Assembly: GCF_000154445.1 (NCBI RefSeq)
Contig: NZ_DS499565.1
Length of the DNA: 64,000 nt
Direction: 5' to 3' (one strand)
DNA from: Intestinibacter bartlettii
GTDB taxonomy: Bacteria > Bacillota > Clostridia > Peptostreptococcales > Peptostreptococcaceae
Positions 26,691 to 35,282 of this stretch are shown piece after piece. Position numbers and translations under genes: made by a program. How positions within the stretch are numbered: the stretch's first letter is position 1; each line of letters opens with the position of its first letter. The notes beneath the pieces are model-generated. The model saw only the letters and a list, made by a program, of their open reading frames with translations. It had not been told where the DNA came from and did not search any database.

Positions 26691-26764
26691 AAGAAAATCT
26701 ATCTTACTTAGCATATCTACTAGAATTTAAATATATGTGTAATTTAGTAAGTTAGATTTTCTTT
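26691..26764 (-). terminator. Long-loop hairpin terminator after the Cu/Zn SOD gene
   Basis: AAGAAAATCTATCTTAC and its near-complement (26744-26764) enclose an AT loop of about 34 bases. On the minus strand the stem ends in a T-rich tract. It lies downstream of the superoxide dismutase gene. Confidence 0.65.
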
Positions 26765-26795
26765 TAAAATTTATTTTATATTGTTATATTTATTC

Positions 26796-27314
26796 TTAAT
26801 AATTATAAGGTAGTATTCTTCCACAAGCTATTTTAGCTCCAGAATTTCCAGCAGGTTGTGTTGAAAAATCATCATAACCTTCATGAAGTACAACTGATTT
26901 ATTTATTATATCTGCCACTGTAAAATAAGATGTGTATACAGACAATATACCAATTCCGTCACTTGCTAATATTGGTGGCAAATCCCCTGCATGAAATGGA
27001 TGTTGACTTTCTGATGGATTAAAATGACCTCCTGTATTTGGGAAAGGATCAGCTTCTGTCCCTACTTTACAGTCACCTTTTTCATGGATATGAAATCCGT
27101 GGAATCTAGTGATATCTCCATTTTGATCAGTATCAGGTATACCTGTTATATATGCCTTTATATAGACGCCACCTTCTAATTGATAGAAAAATACATTTCC
27201 ATCTATGCAAGGTGCTATTTTTCCCCCTCTTATTCTTGCGTATGCTGTTGGTCTTTGCGGATCATAAGTCGCAAAAAGTTGATTTAGATTATATTGTTGA
27301 CATGAGTTATCCAT
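26796..27314 (-). CDS. Cu/Zn superoxide dismutase family protein
   Basis: This 172-residue protein has the Cu/Zn-SOD signature FHGFHIHEKGDC. Likely copper ligands are H75, H77, H97 and H144; zinc ligands are H97, H105, H108 and D111. The disulfide cysteines C82 and C164 (GNSGAKIACGRI) are also present, so it looks catalytically complete. It has no signal peptide or lipobox, unlike most bacterial SodC proteins, so it should be cytoplasmic or incorporated into the spore. AAAGGAG precedes the ATG. It is monocistronic. A spore-coat role is conceivable but is inference only. Confidence 0.9.
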   Translation of the reverse strand: MDNSCQQYNLNQLFATYDPQRPTAYARIRGGKIAPCIDGNVFFYQLEGGVYIKAYITGIPDTDQNGDITRFHGFHIHEKGDCKVGTEADPFPNTGGHFNPSESQHPFHAGDLPPILASDGIGILSVYTSYFTVADIINKSVVLHEGYDDFSTQPAGNSGAKIACGRILPYNY

Positions 27315-27395
27315 TTTATATCTCCTTTAAACTTTTATATTTATTATATGAACTGTTTTTAAAATGTTTCTTACTCATGTTTTTAGTAATATAGT

Positions 27396-28313
27396 CTAAT
27401 CTGTATAATTTCTTTCTTTTGCTTTTATAAAATTATATAAAACTTCATTTACTGGCACTTCTACATTATGTTCTTTTGCTATTTTGATAAGTGTTCCAGA
27501 AAAATACTCAACCTCTGTTTTTCTTTTATTTTCTACATCTTGTAATAAAGATGTCTTTCCATCTCCATCAAGTGAATCTATTACATCTTGAACACTAGCC
27601 CAATTTTCATCACCTAAGTTTATATTGTAAGCTTTAGAAACTTCCATCACTTCCGTCATCGCTTTATTTACAAGTGTTAAAAGCTCTGGTGTATTTTTGA
27701 TTACTCCATATGTAGCTCCTGATATAGCTGATACTTGATTTAATCCTATATTTAACATCCATTTTGTCCAAGCAGTCTTTATCATATCTTCAAATACTTG
27801 ATTGTTTATCTTAGCATCATTTAATAGATTTTTTACAGCAAGCACTTCTTCACTCATAGTCTTATTATATTTATCGCCAAATTGAATTATGGCTTTACTA
27901 TTTTGAGTTATCTTATTGCCAACTTTTACAGCATCTATTTTTATAGCAAGACCGTATAAAACATGATTATCTTTAAACTCTTCTTGCAATACATCTCTAG
28001 AGCTTATTCCGTTTAATAATGTAAGTATTATAGTATTTTTCCCTACTAAATTTCTCATATCTTCTATTGCGCTTTGAAGCTGATAATTTTTCACACTTAC
28101 TATTATTAAATCAAACTTTATATCTTCGTCTGATGATACTACCTTTGGATTAAAATGTTCCCCATTTAAATATAGACCTTCTTTTTCTAATCTTTCTTTT
28201 CTTTTACCATTTGCTATAAAAGCAAAATTGTCACCTAAAAGTTTATGTAAAGAATATGCATATACTCCTCCTATTGCCCCTGCTCCTATCATAGCGACAT
28301 TTTTAATTTGCAT
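27396..28313 (-). CDS. 2-dehydropantoate 2-reductase family protein
   Basis: A 305-residue protein of the ketopantoate reductase family (PanE/ApbA). It has the N-terminal Rossmann motif GAGAIGGVYAY, the conserved lysine region (DMIKTAWTKWMLNIGLNQVSAI) and a C-terminal substrate domain. PanE reduces ketopantoate with NADPH in pantothenate synthesis, but the family also has members with other 2-keto substrates. No panB or panC gene is adjacent, so the pathway role is unproven. GGGGG lies before the ATG. Confidence 0.85.
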   Translation of the reverse strand: MQIKNVAMIGAGAIGGVYAYSLHKLLGDNFAFIANGKRKERLEKEGLYLNGEHFNPKVVSSDEDIKFDLIIVSVKNYQLQSAIEDMRNLVGKNTIILTLLNGISSRDVLQEEFKDNHVLYGLAIKIDAVKVGNKITQNSKAIIQFGDKYNKTMSEEVLAVKNLLNDAKINNQVFEDMIKTAWTKWMLNIGLNQVSAISGATYGVIKNTPELLTLVNKAMTEVMEVSKAYNINLGDENWASVQDVIDSLDGDGKTSLLQDVENKRKTEVEYFSGTLIKIAKEHNVEVPVNEVLYNFIKAKERNYTD

Positions 28314-28382
28314 ATCAAAACCCCCTTTTATTTTTCTATAGTATAATTTTACTTTTATTTTTTTCTATAATCTACTTTTTTC

Positions 28383-29774
28383 TTATTTTTTTTCTATCCA
28401 TTTACCCTTCCATGCATATAAAACCATTAAAAATGCACCAATTGCCCAAGATACTGGATATAAAATATATATAGATTGTATTGTATTAAAATAAGGAATA
28501 ACCCATTTTATAAATATCATACGAAATACACATAATGAAAATAATAAGACAACCATAGGTGGTATTGTCTTTCCTGTACCTCTTACAGTTCCAGCTAAGG
28601 CATGTAAAATACTAAGTAAGAAATAAAATGGGCAGAAATACTTCATCGCTTCTATTCCAACTTCTATAACATCTTTATCTTGTGTAAATAATCCCATAAT
28701 TGAATTATCAAAAGTCAATAATAAAAATCCTGTTAAAATAGTATAAACTAGACCCATTATTAAACTTATATACATTCCTCTTTTTACTCTTTGTATTTTT
28801 CCTGCTCCATAATTTTGGCCTGTAAAAGTTGTAGCAGCCATACTTAAACTCATTACAGGTAAAATATTAAACCCATCTATCTTTAGATAAGCCCCAAAAC
28901 CTGCCATTGTTTTTGATCCAAATACATTTATACTTGATTGTATCAGCACATTAGACAATGAAATAACCATGTTTTGTATTCCTGTTGGCAATCCAATTTT
29001 AATAATTTTTATAGCCATCTCTTTATGAAGTTTAATTTTAGCAAGGTTAACTTTGTAATCTTCATTGATTCTCATTAAAAAATAAACTGCTAAAATAGAC
29101 GAAATAACTTGGCTTAAATCTGTTGCAATTGCTGCACCTTCAACACCCATATTAAATCCTCTTATAAGTAATAAATCTAAAACTATATTTGTAATTGAAG
29201 CAATTGCTAAATATAGTAATGAACGTTTAGAATTTCCTACAGCATTTAAAATTCCAGCAGCCATATTATAAATTACATTAAAAACAAGTCCTATTGAAAA
29301 ATACTTAAGATATACAACTGACTCTACCATAACATTATCAGGTGTTTTCATAAGTTTTAATATTTGTGGACTAAATACAAAACCTACAATTGATAAAAAT
29401 AATCCCAATATAATTGCAATAGCCAAAGAAGTGTGCACTGCTACATGTAGTCCTTTGCTATTTTTTGCTCCAATAAATTGAGAAATTATAACACCTGCCC
29501 CTGTAGCTGTACCTTGGCTAAAGGCTATCAATAGATAAATCAAAGATGTGCTAGAGCCTACAGCTGCTAAAGCATTACTTCCTACATAATTTCCAACAAT
29601 AATAGAGTCTACTGTATTGTACATTTGTTGCAGAAGGTTTCCTAAAATTAAAGGTATAGCAAATAAAATAAGAGCTTTCACTATACTCCCTTCTAACATT
29701 GAATTTTCTTCTTTTTTATCTCTTGTAAATATATTTTTATTTTCTTCTAAATCACCTTTTAATTGTACATTCAT
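28383..29774 (-). CDS. MATE-family multidrug exporter
   Basis: A 463-residue membrane protein with twelve predicted helices in two MatE halves. The first half contains PLILGNLLQQMYNTVDSIIVG, the family signature. Transport is driven by Na+ or H+ and exports drugs or metabolites. I use the ATG at 29774, nine bases after AAGGAG; another ATG is only three bases from that site. The promoter carries a palindromic operator-like site (see separate entry), as is common for exporters under a MarR- or TetR-type repressor, but no regulator gene is adjacent. Confidence 0.92.
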   Translation of the reverse strand: MNVQLKGDLEENKNIFTRDKKEENSMLEGSIVKALILFAIPLILGNLLQQMYNTVDSIIVGNYVGSNALAAVGSSTSLIYLLIAFSQGTATGAGVIISQFIGAKNSKGLHVAVHTSLAIAIILGLFLSIVGFVFSPQILKLMKTPDNVMVESVVYLKYFSIGLVFNVIYNMAAGILNAVGNSKRSLLYLAIASITNIVLDLLLIRGFNMGVEGAAIATDLSQVISSILAVYFLMRINEDYKVNLAKIKLHKEMAIKIIKIGLPTGIQNMVISLSNVLIQSSINVFGSKTMAGFGAYLKIDGFNILPVMSLSMAATTFTGQNYGAGKIQRVKRGMYISLIMGLVYTILTGFLLLTFDNSIMGLFTQDKDVIEVGIEAMKYFCPFYFLLSILHALAGTVRGTGKTIPPMVVLLFSLCVFRMIFIKWVIPYFNTIQSIYILYPVSWAIGAFLMVLYAWKGKWIEKK

Positions 29775-29820
29775 ATACATCCACTCCTTTTCATTATTTG
29801 CCAATTTCTTTCCATGAATT

Positions 29821-29849
29821 ATTATAGAACTAGTTCTCTATAATGGCAA
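29821..29849 (-). promoter_or_regulatory. Promoter with embedded palindromic operator of the MATE gene
   Basis: On the minus strand TTGCCA (29844-29849) and TATAAT (29821-29826) are 17 bases apart. The spacer and -10 carry the perfect palindrome AGAACTAGTTCT (29826-29837), extended by TTAT and a matching TATAA with one extra base. A repressor bound here would block transcription of the exporter. Confidence 0.65.
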
Positions 29850-29884
29850 TATTTGTAAGCAATTCTTTATTTATAGGATAGATA

Positions 29885-29918
29885 AAAAAATCCTCAGTCA
29901 ATATCCTAAGGATTTTTT
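29885..29918 (-). terminator. Terminator of the ECF sigma operon
   Basis: AAAAAATCCT and AGGATTTTTT form a stem with a loop of about 13 bases, rich in T on both sides. It lies downstream of the YfjL-like gene, the last of the sigma-factor operon. Confidence 0.7.
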
Positions 29919-29982
29919 AATTTATACGATGTAAATTTATATATAATTTAGTAGAATTTTTCTTTATTAATTTTATTCTAAT

Positions 29983-30711
29983 TTATTCTGTTTTACTGTA
30001 GTCTATATTTTTTACTATTTTTTCTAAATCATTTTCTGATTTTATATCATTTAAGTTTTTTATATTTACTTCATATGCATTATTTCCGTCTTCTTTAAAA
30101 GAATAAATTGTTACATTACTGAAATCATAATTTATCTTTTTTAGAGATTTTACTATTTTATAAGTGTCTTTTATAAATTCATCTTTATTTTTATATGGAA
30201 ATTTATCCTTTTCACTTTTATTTGTACTTTTTTCTTCAAAATCATATGTATATCCAAGTTCTAAGGTTAAATCTATAGGTTCTTCTCCACTATAAAAATC
30301 ATTTACTTTATATTTATACTGTTTAATATTAATTGTTGGTTCTAAGATCATATAATATCTTTTTATACCTGTTTCTTTTTCAATATTATAAGATATATAA
30401 TTATTGATCTCATCTTGCATATTAGTAATTGTATCTTGGTAATATCCATCTCCTATACTACCATCATAATAATAATCTAAATATGAATTAGTTTTGTAAT
30501 TACCATCTCCAACTTGGGCATAAAAACCTCCAGTTTTAAAATTAAATTTTATAGCTTCTATTTCAAGTTTTCCATCGTAGTTTTTATCTATATAATCTTC
30601 AAATGCATGTTTTACCTTTAAATATTCTATTGGATTTCCAAAAAATCCACTGTAAATATATATAGCAATACCAGTTATTAAAACTGCTATAATTAATTTT
30701 ATATATTTCAT
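29983..30711 (-). CDS. YfjL-like single-pass membrane protein
   Basis: A 242-residue protein with one N-terminal transmembrane helix (about 4-22) and an extracytoplasmic domain resembling the YfjL-like family (EYLKVKHAFEDYIDKNY and YYDGSIGDGYYQDT motifs). It follows the anti-sigma gene by 12 bases, so it probably works in or is regulated with that envelope-stress module. TGGGGGGAAA precedes the ATG. No enzymatic motif is visible and the role is unknown. Confidence 0.7.
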   Translation of the reverse strand: MKYIKLIIAVLITGIAIYIYSGFFGNPIEYLKVKHAFEDYIDKNYDGKLEIEAIKFNFKTGGFYAQVGDGNYKTNSYLDYYYDGSIGDGYYQDTITNMQDEINNYISYNIEKETGIKRYYMILEPTINIKQYKYKVNDFYSGEEPIDLTLELGYTYDFEEKSTNKSEKDKFPYKNKDEFIKDTYKIVKSLKKINYDFSNVTIYSFKEDGNNAYEVNIKNLNDIKSENDLEKIVKNIDYSKTE

Positions 30712-30723
30712 ATTTTCCCCCCA

Positions 30724-31257
30724 CTAATTTGTTTTTAAATTTTTTATACTATCTGCCAGAAATAATCCTGCTCCTGTACATAATAGTATATATATACTAG
30801 TAAAAATTATATAATCTGGTTTTTGTAAAATAATATTAAATAATATATTAAAAATAAGTGCTGTAGCTATTATAAGCATATTTTCTTTATATAAAAGTCC
30901 AAGCACAAAAGGTATTATTATAATCCATGGTATTGTACTTAAAAATCCATGTCCTAATATACTTATTCCAACAGATACTGCTATTGAAAAAATTATCAAA
31001 ATATACTTTATTTTATTTAAATAATTTTTAATAGAATTTAACGTGTCTGTTTTTAACTCTTCGTATTCATCTTCTTTTAAATCCATATTTTTTTCATATT
31101 CCAAATTTACACCTTTTTTTAATTCATCATAAACTTCTTTACAATCTTCACATTCATCTAAATGCAACTCTATGTCCTTTTTAGTTTCTTCATTTAAAAG
31201 ATCTTCTATATAAAGTGGCATTAAATCTTCAACGATACTGCATTTTAATTTACTCAT
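30724..31257 (-). CDS. Anti-sigma factor with N-terminal zinc-finger (zf-HC2)
   Basis: This 177-residue protein has an N-terminal anti-sigma domain with the HxxxCxxC zinc motif (HLDECEDC, around residues 32-39), and then three to four hydrophobic helices from about residue 85. It should bind and hold its partner sigma factor at the membrane and release it on a signal. It is encoded 24 bases after the sigma gene, as expected for an ECF sigma/anti-sigma pair. Confidence 0.88.
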   Translation of the reverse strand: MSKLKCSIVEDLMPLYIEDLLNEETKKDIELHLDECEDCKEVYDELKKGVNLEYEKNMDLKEDEYEELKTDTLNSIKNYLNKIKYILIIFSIAVSVGISILGHGFLSTIPWIIIIPFVLGLLYKENMLIIATALIFNILFNIILQKPDYIIFTSIYILLCTGAGLFLADSIKNLKTN

Positions 31258-31281
31258 TTTCTCACCTGCTTTTCTATATTT

Positions 31282-31752
31282 TTAATCTTTAAACTGTTTA
31301 ACCAGTTTTTTCTTTTCCCTAAAAAAGTTAACCCTACAGTAGTTTTCACTTTTACCCAAAATTTCTCCAATTTCTTTAAATGTGAAATCATTTATTAGTC
31401 TAAGTATCATTATCTGCCTTTGAGGTTCCTTAAGAGAATGTATTGCTTTTAAAACCTCATTGTACTCTTCTAAATCATTTTGGGTAAAATCCTCTATCTG
31501 TTCTAAATTGCTTTCATAAATTGATTGTGTTTTCGGATGTTTCTTTAAATATGTATAGTATTGGTTCTTCGCTATAGCCAATAACCATGTTTTTTCGCTA
31601 CAGTTCCCTTTAAAGTTTTTTATACTCTTTATACACTCCAAAAATGTTATTTGCATGATGTCTTTTGCAATTTCTTCATCAAAACTTAGTGAATAAATAA
31701 ATCTATATACATCTTTGGAATATAAATCGTACAACTTTTCAATTTCCTTCAT
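31282..31752 (-). CDS. ECF-type RNA polymerase sigma factor
   Basis: The 156-residue protein has sigma region 2 (YRFIYSLSFDEEIAKDIMQITF) and region 4 (EPQRQIMILRLINDFTFKEIGEIL), with a helix-turn-helix for -35 recognition. There is no region 3 or 1, which fits the extracytoplasmic-function class. GGGGGGATAA precedes the ATG. It heads a three-gene operon with its anti-sigma factor and faces the broken DUF4179 gene across a 180-base promoter region. The stimulus is unknown. Confidence 0.93.
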   Translation of the reverse strand: MKEIEKLYDLYSKDVYRFIYSLSFDEEIAKDIMQITFLECIKSIKNFKGNCSEKTWLLAIAKNQYYTYLKKHPKTQSIYESNLEQIEDFTQNDLEEYNEVLKAIHSLKEPQRQIMILRLINDFTFKEIGEILGKSENYCRVNFFREKKKLVKQFKD

Positions 31753-31932
31753 TTATCCCCCCATCTTTTCAGCTAGAAATTTGTTTTTCATATAGTAGTA
31801 TAATAAAATATACATTTCGTTACAGTAAAAATAAATTTTTTTCAAAATTTTTGAGCGAAAAGAAAGTTGAAAATATACTTTATCCAAGCAAAACAAAGTT
31901 AAAAGAAAAGTTAATAAAGGGAGGAATCATTT

Positions 31933-32967
31933 ATGAAAAAGATTGATAAATTATTAAATAATATAGATGAAGACAAATACCTAGATAATGAAAAACCACT
32001 TTCTGAAAATGAAAAAGAAAAGATTTTTAATATGACTATGGATAAAATTAAAAATTCATCAAATCAAAGCAAAAGCAAAGAGAAAATAATATCACTTAAA
32101 AAGACTGTAGCTATAATTTTAGCTTCTGTGCTTATGATTTCTACATTATCATTTGCATCAGATTACTTTTCATTCGATGCACAGCTTGCTAATTTATTAA
32201 ATATAAATGGAGAAAATGAACATCTTATAAATGGCTCTGGTGAAAATATAAATAAGTCTGTAGAATCCAAAGGGCTAAGAATAACTGCTACCCAAGTCAT
32301 CAGTGATAAAAACTTATTGTATATAATACTAAAGTTAAAAACAAAAGATGAATTTTCACATTCCTTAAAAACATTTAATGACTTTAATTTTGAAGTTAAA
32401 TCAAATGGTGATTATAGACCTTCTTCTAGTGCGACATTTGAGTCTATAAAATCCTAAGATGACGATTCTAATACATCTACACTTTTAATTACTATGGAAC
32501 AAGAAGATATAAATAACAGCGATATAAGACTTATTTTTAAAGATTTTGGTTACTATCCTTATAATAAGTCTAAAGGTGAGTATGAAGATTTTGTAAGTTT
32601 AATAAAAGGAAACTGGACTTTAAACTTTAAGTTAAATTGTAAAGATACATCAAAAACTTATATAATCAATAAATCTTATAAAGTTAATAATAAAAAAGTA
32701 CATGTTAAGACAGTAACTTTATCACCACTTTCTGTAAAAATAAAAAGCAATGGCAAATATAATCACTTTATAAGTAAGGTTACGATGAAAGATTCAACAG
32801 TGTATTCTGGTAATGACTTCTTTATCTCAAATACTTCATCTTATTCTACTATTGGAATGGATTTATTCGGACGTTCTGAATCTTATGCAAGTTTTTCAAA
32901 GATTTTAAATCCTAAAGATATTGAAAGCATTACAATAAATGATGAAATCGAAGTAATGATGCCTTAA
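31933..32967 (+). pseudogene. DUF4179-type membrane protein interrupted by an in-frame stop
   Basis: Two frames (31933-32457 and 32494-32967) lie in the same reading phase. They are joined by an uninterrupted coding stretch apart from one TAA at 32455-32457 (codon 175). The first part has a charged cytosolic region, a transmembrane helix (about 60-78) and the start of the extracellular domain (FDAQLANLLN); the second continues the domain. DUF4179 proteins typically accompany ECF sigma factors, as here. The simplest reading is a nonsense mutation. A sequencing error or stop-codon readthrough is possible. AAGGGAGG precedes the first ATG; the ATG after the stop lacks a good site. Confidence 0.8.
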
Positions 32968-33036
32968 AACAATATTTTGGTCTATAATATAAATAAATCT
33001 ATGAAAGGATATAAAGTTTAAAACTTTAAATATATT

Positions 33037-33927
33037 ATGGAATTTATTATTGCCAAGGAAATTTTATCAAAAATACAATATGATAATTCCCATTGGTTTG
33101 GAACTGACTACAATATGAATTTATATAGAGGTTGCTGTCATGGCTGCATATACTGTGACAGCAGAAGTAATTGTTATAATATAATCGATTTTGATAGAGT
33201 TAGAATAAAAAAAGACTGTATTCCTATTTTAGAGAAACAACTTAAATCAAAAAGACATTCAGGAGTTATTCAAATAGGAGCTATGTCAGATACATATAAT
33301 CCATTTGAAAAGAAATACGAAGTAACTAGAGAAGCACTAAAATTAATCGATAAATACGGATTTGGTATAGCTATAGCGACTAAATCCGATTTAATTTTAA
33401 GAGATATAGATATACTAAAAAAAATAAACACTCATTCTCCCGTAATTGTAAAATTTAGTATAACTTGTGGTGATGATAATTTAAGCAAAGTAATAGAACC
33501 CAATGTATGTGTATCATCTAAGAGATTTGAAGCTATAAAAAAATTAAAAGATGCTGGAATTTATACAGGCGTACTTATGATGCCCCTGCTTCCATTTATA
33601 AACGATACTAAAGATAATATCGATAAAATAATAAATCAAGCTTATAAATCGATGGCTAACTTTATTTATCCTATGTTTGGAGTTACCCTTAGAGCAAATC
33701 AGAGGTTCTATTATTATACAAAACTAAGAGAAAATTTTCCTAATTTAGTATCTAAATATCAAAATTTATATGGAGATAAATATGTATGTAATAGTCCAAA
33801 TTATAAGTCTTTACAATCATATTTTGAAAAAAAATGCTCTAAGTTAGGCATAACATATAAAATGGAAGATATAATCTCAGAATATAAAAGTAAATTCGAA
33901 AGCGAGCAAATCTCATTTGATTTATAA
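33037..33927 (+). CDS. SPL-family radical SAM protein
   Basis: The 296-residue protein carries the radical SAM cluster motif C33-xxx-C37-xx-C40 (GCCHGCIYC), preceded by NLYRG as in the spore photoproduct lyase-like family (Rv2578c type). True SPL repairs UV-made spore photoproduct, but it also has a conserved cysteine near the C-terminus that I cannot place here, so the substrate remains open. The ribosome site is weak: AAAGGA lies about 25 bases before the ATG, separated by a small AAAGTTT/AAACTTT hairpin. Confidence 0.8.
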   Translation: MEFIIAKEILSKIQYDNSHWFGTDYNMNLYRGCCHGCIYCDSRSNCYNIIDFDRVRIKKDCIPILEKQLKSKRHSGVIQIGAMSDTYNPFEKKYEVTREALKLIDKYGFGIAIATKSDLILRDIDILKKINTHSPVIVKFSITCGDDNLSKVIEPNVCVSSKRFEAIKKLKDAGIYTGVLMMPLLPFINDTKDNIDKIINQAYKSMANFIYPMFGVTLRANQRFYYYTKLRENFPNLVSKYQNLYGDKYVCNSPNYKSLQSYFEKKCSKLGITYKMEDIISEYKSKFESEQISFDL

Positions 33928-33972
33928 TTTATTAAAATTAAAAACCTTGCTATATACATATTTAAGAATTTA

Positions 33973-34014
33973 AAAAGGAGTATGAAAATAATTTTGTGTT
34001 TTCATACTCCTTTT
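33973..34014. terminator. Strong 16-base hairpin terminator
   Basis: AAAAGGAGTATGAAAA and its exact complement enclose a 10-base loop. It ends the SPL-like gene on the plus strand and can also end minus-strand transcription coming from the structured element at 34076-34140. Confidence 0.85.
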
Positions 34015-34075
34015 GATTTAGATTCATCCAAAAGCTAACATAATTTGCCCTCCTTAAAATTTATATAATAAAGAA

Positions 34076-34140
34076 TGGACAACCAAGGAGGCAGGTTACT
34101 GACGGATATACCGCGTCTGGACTACCAACCAGAACTGTGT
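34076..34140. ncRNA. Candidate structured RNA or regulatory element of unknown type
   Basis: About half of these 65 bases are G or C in a window that is otherwise strongly AT-rich. The block holds two direct repeats (GGACAACCAA at 34077 and GGACTACCAA at 34119). Helix possibilities include GACG with CGTC (34101-34117) and TCTGG with CCAGA (34116-34133). Read on the minus strand it is followed by AAGGAGGG and an ATG whose frame stops after five codons, then by the strong hairpin. It lies between two genes and codes for nothing long. I compared it by eye with common riboswitches (cobalamin, TPP, T-box, SAM, c-di-GMP) and none fits. Confidence 0.45.
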
Positions 34141-34175
34141 TTTTATCTTTATTTACTTAATTATATTTTAAAATA

Positions 34176-35282
34176 CTATATTTGTTGAACAACTCTTTTT
34201 TTGTATACTTTCTTTTCTGCCGCTTCTTTTGCTGCTTGTAGTTTTGCAAGTCTTTTTGCTCTAGTATCACTTGCGTATTTAACTAATATAAATATTCCGC
34301 ATAAGAATACGAATAAGTAGAAACTTACACCCCTGCTAAGTAGCATAGCTTCATTTAAAACTGATGCTGGGAATAATAATTTAAATAATATCAAGAATCC
34401 ACTTTCACTTGCTCCAACTGATCCTGGAAGAGGTAGTGCTGAAACTGATATAAATAATACTGCTTGAACTCCTACAAACATAAATATTGAGTATTCATTA
34501 AATCCAAATGAACGATATATCCAATAAGGCACACTATGAATTGCAAATATCTGTACACATTTTATAATAAAAGTTTTAAACATTATACCTTTATTTTTGA
34601 CTATGTACATAGCACATTCTTTATAGTCGTCTATTATTGAATCTACTTTTTCTTTTATCATATCTGCTTTTTTAAATTTGCAAAATTTTAAAAATCTCAC
34701 TACTATATTTAATAATTTTTTCACTTTTTCACTATGGAATAAAACAAGTATAAATGCTACAAGTACTGCAAAATTAAATACGATTCCTAAAACAAATAGT
34801 ATCATTAATGAATTTATTTTTCCATTTAAAAGTGAATATTGTGTTGCAAATCCTATTATTGCATACATAATTGTAACTGTTTGGAAAAATATAAATTCTA
34901 CAAATAACACTAATGTTGAATGTGAAATTTTTATATCGTCTTTATACATTTGATAGGCTTGCATTGGTTGCCCACCAGAAGCTGAAGGTGTAATTGAACT
35001 GAAGAAAAATCCTTGTACTGAATAATTTATGCATTGTTTTAAACTAGTTTTATATCCCAATGCAGTAAGATTTCTTCTGAAATTGCTAGCCTCACATAAT
35101 AAAAATATACACATGCATAAAGCACCTATTAGTAAATAAAAAGCATTTGTTTTTGATATAGTGTTTACTACTGTATTTAAATCCATGCCCCTAAATACAA
35201 AGTAAAAGGTAAATACTATTAGTATTAAAAATAATCCCCCATTTTTTAATATCTTGAAAAATAAATTTTTATAATCCTTCAT
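34176..35282 (-). CDS. Lysylphosphatidylglycerol synthase-like transmembrane protein
   Basis: This 368-residue integral membrane protein has about eight hydrophobic helices and matches the LPG_synthase_TM/UPF0104 (YbhN-like) family. Conserved pieces are FSSITPSASGGQPMQAY and ALPLPGSVGASESGF. It corresponds to the flippase half of MprF and lacks the cytosolic lysyltransferase domain, so it probably moves lipids rather than modifying them. GGAGGTTAATT precedes the ATG. The 395-base leader contains several regulatory-looking signals. Confidence 0.85.
   Translation of the reverse strand: MKDYKNLFFKILKNGGLFLILIVFTFYFVFRGMDLNTVVNTISKTNAFYLLIGALCMCIFLLCEASNFRRNLTALGYKTSLKQCINYSVQGFFFSSITPSASGGQPMQAYQMYKDDIKISHSTLVLFVEFIFFQTVTIMYAIIGFATQYSLLNGKINSLMILFVLGIVFNFAVLVAFILVLFHSEKVKKLLNIVVRFLKFCKFKKADMIKEKVDSIIDDYKECAMYIVKNKGIMFKTFIIKCVQIFAIHSVPYWIYRSFGFNEYSIFMFVGVQAVLFISVSALPLPGSVGASESGFLILFKLLFPASVLNEAMLLSRGVSFYLFVFLCGIFILVKYASDTRAKRLAKLQAAKEAAEKKVYKKRVVQQI

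Noticed and set aside
32494..32967. Independent gene starting at the second DUF4179 frame
   Set aside because: No ribosome site before its ATG, and the sequence continues the first frame across the stop codon.
34023..34042. Minus-strand mini-frame MLAFG after a strong ribosome site
   Set aside because: Only five codons; noted as part of the structured element, not called as a gene.
34085..34106. Possible cobalamin (B12) box on the minus strand
   Set aside because: CAGTAACCTGCC resembles the B12 box, but the spacing is one base short and the rest of the riboswitch core is absent.
34104..34118. Possible T-box on the plus strand
   Set aside because: ATACCGCG resembles the T-box end, but the TGG before it, the specifier region and the downstream synthetase or amino-acid gene are lacking.
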